From Neisseriaceae bacterium (GTDB taxonomy: Bacteria > Pseudomonadota > Gammaproteobacteria > Burkholderiales > Neisseriaceae): a stretch of 9,534 bases of DNA. Shown piece by piece: positions 7,720 through 9,534 of the stretch. Each line of letters starts with the position of its first letter. The stretch's first letter is position 1. Position numbers and translations under genes: made by a program. The stretch is taken from NCBI GenBank assembly GCA_030151665.1, contig JASLDB010000286.1, positions 1 to 9,534 on the forward strand, read 5' to 3'. The notes beneath the pieces were generated by a model. The model saw only the letters and a list, made by a program, of their open reading frames with translations, was not told the DNA's origin and ran no database searches.

Positions 7720-8254
7720 ATTCTGGCCATTCATCTTGCAAAATAGCATAATAATATTCATCCCACCAATCCCCTTCAAATGGAATACAGGCTTTAAAAA
7801 AAGCCTCTCGCCTCATTCCTAAGGCTTCCATCAAGCTCCAAGAACCAATATTTTCATGTTGGCAAGTGGCAATCACACGGTGAATACCCATGTGCTTAAA
7901 ACCATAATCCAGCAAAGCATAAGCTGCTTCTTTCGCATAAGCTTGCCGATGATATAACTGATTAAATATCCAACCGATTTCATAAGAGTGTGCACCAAAA
8001 AATGGCTCAAATGATAAATGCCCAATCACTTGACCCGTTTCCTTTAATACCACAGCCCAGAATTTTTGTTGATTCTCTTTAATTGCCAAAAATTGTCTGA
8101 TATCGTTTTCATGATTAAACTTCTCAGGAATGTAATGCATGGTTTGCTCATGACATAAAAACACAGCAGCATCGGCCACATCACTCAAGCGATATGGCCG
8201 AATCACCAAACGACAAGTTTCAATATTTTGACTTTGTCTAAGATTGCTATTCAT
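7718..8254 (-). CDS. GNAT-family N-acetyltransferase, RimJ/RimL-like
   Basis: Predicted cytosolic acetyl-CoA-dependent N-acetyltransferase of the Acetyltransf_3 (RimJ/RimL) group. Members acetylate the alpha-amino group of ribosomal proteins or other amines; the acceptor here is unknown. The 178-residue protein begins with the usual strand ETCRLVIRPY (12-21). It has EIGWIFNQLYHRQAYAKEA (92-110) as the acetyl-CoA pyrophosphate-binding motif, then the conserved NIGSWSLMEALGM (135-147) and a C-terminal DEYYYAIL. In the Q/R-x-x-G-x-G/A loop (RQAYAKEA) the first glycine position appears to be Tyr or Ala, a mild deviation. Two in-frame ATGs exist. The one at 8284 would add ten residues but has no ribosome binding site; the one at 8254 is preceded by AGGGGA with a six-base gap, so I use it. 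It stands alone, convergent with the oxidoreductase gene. Confidence 0.87.
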   Translation of the reverse strand: MNSNLRQSQNIETCRLVIRPYRLSDVADAAVFLCHEQTMHYIPEKFNHENDIRQFLAIKENQQKFWAVVLKETGQVIGHLSFEPFFGAHSYEIGWIFNQLYHRQAYAKEAAYALLDYGFKHMGIHRVIATCQHENIGSWSLMEALGMRREAFFKACIPFEGDWWDEYYYAILQDEWPE

Positions 8255-8266
8255 CTCCTGTCCCCT
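8255..8266 (-). promoter_or_regulatory. Ribosome binding site deciding the acetyltransferase start
   Basis: Read on the minus strand this is AGGGGACAGGAG immediately before the ATG at 8252-8254. AGGGGA lies six bases from the start codon, whereas the upstream ATG (8282-8284) is preceded only by A/T-rich sequence. Confidence 0.6.
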
Positions 8267-8292
8267 ACTGACATGACTATTCATAATTGTAT

Positions 8293-8298
8293 AGTATA
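8293..8298 (-). promoter_or_regulatory. Possible -10 box TATACT for the acetyltransferase gene
   Basis: TATACT on the minus strand matches the sigma-70 -10 consensus at five of six positions. If used, transcription would start almost at the upstream ATG, which supports translation from the ATG at 8254. No good -35 is seen 16-18 bases upstream. Confidence 0.3.
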
Positions 8299-8376
8299 AA
8301 CCAAACGACCCTTTTGATAGACCAACGATTCAATACCCATATTAAATAACAATACTCACTCTAATTCTTATACCAA

Positions 8377-8413
8377 AATTGTTTATTGACGCCATCACCA
8401 TAAATAAACAATT
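8377..8413. repeat. 11-bp perfect inverted repeat with 15-base spacer
   Basis: AATTGTTTATT (8377-8387) and AATAAACAATT (8403-8413) are exact reverse complements around GACGCCATCACCATA. The element lies between the divergent acetyltransferase and ffs genes, about 77 bases upstream of the ffs -35. The arms are 26 bases apart start to start, about two and a half helix turns, so either a protein-binding site or a cruciform/RNA hairpin is possible. A shorter TATCA/TGATA repeat follows at 8422-8434. Confidence 0.5.
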
Positions 8414-8489
8414 CTATTATTTATCAATATGATAGTAAAAAAAACAGTCTTCCGAAGTTCATAAACCACCACACCATGCAAAATAACAC

Positions 8490-8517
8490 TTGGTTTTTAC
8501 GCAATTTTGGGTATAAT
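8490..8517 (+). promoter_or_regulatory. Sigma-70-type promoter of ffs
   Basis: A perfect -10 box TATAAT (8512-8517) is preceded by TTGGTT (8490-8495) with a 16-base spacer. Transcription would begin about 8523-8526, a few bases before the mature RNA, as expected for a stable RNA gene. Confidence 0.68.
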
Positions 8518-8530
8518 GTCTTTCTTCAAT

Positions 8531-8626
8531 GGCGGGTCTCCTCGCATGATTTTTTAGGGCAACGGGTCAGGGGCGGAAGCCAGCAGCCCACTCTAAAGTA
8601 AGTCAGTGCCGGGGGTCGGGCTCGCC
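8531..8626 (+). ncRNA. ffs: Signal recognition particle RNA, small bacterial type (4.5S RNA)
   Basis: The RNA binds Ffh to form the signal recognition particle, which targets nascent membrane proteins to FtsY and the translocon. The domain IV hairpin is unmistakable: GGG, internal-loop strand TCAGG (8567-8571), GGC, a GGAA tetraloop (8575-8578), GCC, the opposite loop strand AGCAG (8582-8586), then CCC. The ends close on each other: GGCGGGTC (8531-8538) pairs with GGCTCGCC (8619-8626) over eight pairs including two G-U. At about 96 bases it is somewhat shorter than the 114-base E. coli 4.5S RNA and lacks an Alu domain, as in other Proteobacteria. The exact mature ends are inferred from the closing helix. 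Confidence 0.94.
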
Positions 8627-8638
8627 ACCTCATTCTTC

Positions 8639-8669
8639 AAAAAAGCCTTGTGAATAACAAGGCTTTTTT
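8639..8669 (+). terminator. Rho-independent terminator after ffs
   Basis: The arms AAAAAAGCCTTGT (8639-8651) and ACAAGGCTTTTTT (8657-8669) form a perfect 13-bp stem with a five-base loop; the right arm ends in six Ts. The A-rich left arm also makes it a candidate terminator for the minus-strand gene beyond 8710. Confidence 0.9.
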
Positions 8670-8709
8670 GTTACCAGCTTCTGAGCAATCTATTTAAAAT
8701 ATTGGCTAT

Positions 8710-9324
8710 CTATTTAGCAATACCCTTTCGGTTATCGTAAATAATCATGATCATAACAACAAACAAGCACATACTTTGAATCAACCAACGCAATCTTTGC
8801 TTGTGGCTATAATCAGCAACAGTATCATTGGCATCGGGGCTTTGACGATAATGATTTTGGTAATTCACTTTGATTTTACCATTCTCAACAATACTGGCCT
8901 TATTCAATAAAAAATGATCACTTTGCATCTGCACCATTTCCACATGGTGAATGACCATGCTTTTTCCTTCTATACCACCTGTTTTCAGTTGCCCACACAA
9001 ACCCTCTAAACCATCACAATCCACTGATACCCATGTAATAGGTTCTTCTGTGCCATCAAAATGAATTTTTTCCTCTGGTGGCATATCTAAATTTGCAGCA
9101 AACCAATGAGTCCAGTCGATGCCACTTCTGACATTCTTGCCTTCTGTTCTCAACACGCCCACATCATGGTATATCAGCCGCCCATCGACTCGATTCAGTA
9201 AAATAGCCATTTTCAATGTTGGATCAACAAGAAAAACCACCAAAAAGCTCAGACAAAAAGCCAAACCACAAATGATAACCATCTTGTATTTGTGCATCCA
9301 TCGCCATACCCAAAAATATAACAT
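8710..9324 (-). CDS. Hypothetical two-transmembrane protein with a periplasmic domain
   Basis: I do not recognise a family. Using the ATG at 9324 gives 204 residues: a short aromatic and basic N-terminus (MLYFWVWRWMHKYK), a strong hydrophobic segment at about 15-33, a soluble region of about 145 residues, a second hydrophobic segment at about 181-196 and a short basic tail (DNRKGIAK). Positive charges at both ends suggest both termini are cytoplasmic and the middle is periplasmic. The middle part has two cysteines seven residues apart (C103 and C110, in VDCDGLEGLCG) that could form a disulphide. The frame stays open to a TTG at 9357, which would add 11 residues but has no ribosome binding site; the ATG at 9324 has GGGGTG just upstream. 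Internal ATGs at 9297 and 9282 are also possible. It stands alone on the minus strand; the ffs terminator lies downstream of its stop. Confidence 0.72.
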   Translation of the reverse strand: MLYFWVWRWMHKYKMVIICGLAFCLSFLVVFLVDPTLKMAILLNRVDGRLIYHDVGVLRTEGKNVRSGIDWTHWFAANLDMPPEEKIHFDGTEEPITWVSVDCDGLEGLCGQLKTGGIEGKSMVIHHVEMVQMQSDHFLLNKASIVENGKIKVNYQNHYRQSPDANDTVADYSHKQRLRWLIQSMCLFVVMIMIIYDNRKGIAK

Positions 9325-9534
9325 CCACACCCCATATTTACGCCCAATAAATGACAAATAATTGTAACAACAGTATGATGATGGCTCTATAAAATTGATG
9401 AGAAAAACAGATTTAACCTGCTAATTTCTGACCTTATCTGGGCATTAGCCATGTATTTTTTTGCAAAAAATAAGATACTGCGGTAAATATTACCAAGATA
9501 ACAATTGGATATAGTTTATTTATAAAGTAAATAC
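9325..9534. other. Right-edge sequence with no supported gene
   Basis: About 200 A/T-rich bases with no ribosome-binding-site-supported reading frame. They should contain the promoter of the minus-strand hypothetical gene. Small palindromes are present: TTTTTTGCAAAAAA (9457-9470) and GGTAA/TTACC (9482-9494). I can assign neither a function. Confidence 0.4.

Noticed and set aside
9119..9361. Plus-strand open frame of 80 codons overlapping the two-TM protein gene
   Set aside because: The minus-strand frame is longer, has coherent hydrophobic segments and charge distribution, and explains the region better. The plus-strand product shows no motif.
9457..9470. Palindrome TTTTTTGCAAAAAA near the right edge as a regulatory site
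   Set aside because: It consists of homopolymer runs around GC and is likely by chance in such A/T-rich DNA; nothing else nearby supports a function.
1..9534. Mobile element, CRISPR array, phage or defence system
   Set aside because: I saw no transposase, integrase, terminal inverted repeats with target duplications, regularly spaced repeats, tRNA-associated attachment site or known defence-gene motif in the window.

Overview
The window looks like ordinary chromosomal DNA from a low-GC member of the Neisseriaceae (Betaproteobacteria). Three things suggest this. The RppH protein is 173 residues and closely resembles Neisseria RppH as I remember it. There is a 1276-residue DUF3683-type FAD/Fe-S oxidoreductase, a fusion I know mainly from Neisseria and Burkholderia relatives. 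The topoisomerase subunit has the short ParE form. The DNA is moderately AT-rich, and by eye I found no copy of the Neisseria uptake sequence core GCCGTCTGAA. That would fit an AT-rich genus such as Snodgrassella, Simonsiella or a Vitreoscilla-like lineage, but the genus is inference only.

Layout, left to right. Positions 1-506 (minus strand) hold the N-terminal part of a PotD/PotF-type polyamine-binding lipoprotein, cut by the window edge. A divergent intergenic stretch (507-780) with a 15-bp palindrome leads into rppH (781-1302, plus), which ends at a clear hairpin terminator. parE (1395-3377, plus) follows and has its own terminator. A gap of about 450 bases without a convincing gene carries an A/T-rich hairpin and precedes the large oxidoreductase gene (3830-7660, plus). 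That gene meets a minus-strand RimJ/RimL-like GNAT acetyltransferase gene (7718-8254) tail to tail across a shared 16-bp-stem terminator. After another regulatory-looking gap with an 11-bp inverted repeat comes the small SRP RNA gene ffs (8531-8626, plus) with a recognisable promoter and terminator. Last is an unrecognised two-transmembrane protein gene on the minus strand (8710-9324), followed by about 200 bases with no supported gene to the window end.

The genes appear to be independent single-gene transcription units: almost every boundary has a terminator or a change of strand. Their roles are mostly housekeeping: polyamine uptake, mRNA 5'-end decapping, chromosome decatenation, 2-hydroxyacid oxidation into the electron-transport chain, protein N-acetylation and co-translational membrane targeting. 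I see no mobile element, CRISPR array, phage gene or defence system. The parts least explained by known families are the two-TM protein at the right end and several inverted repeats in the intergenic gaps.
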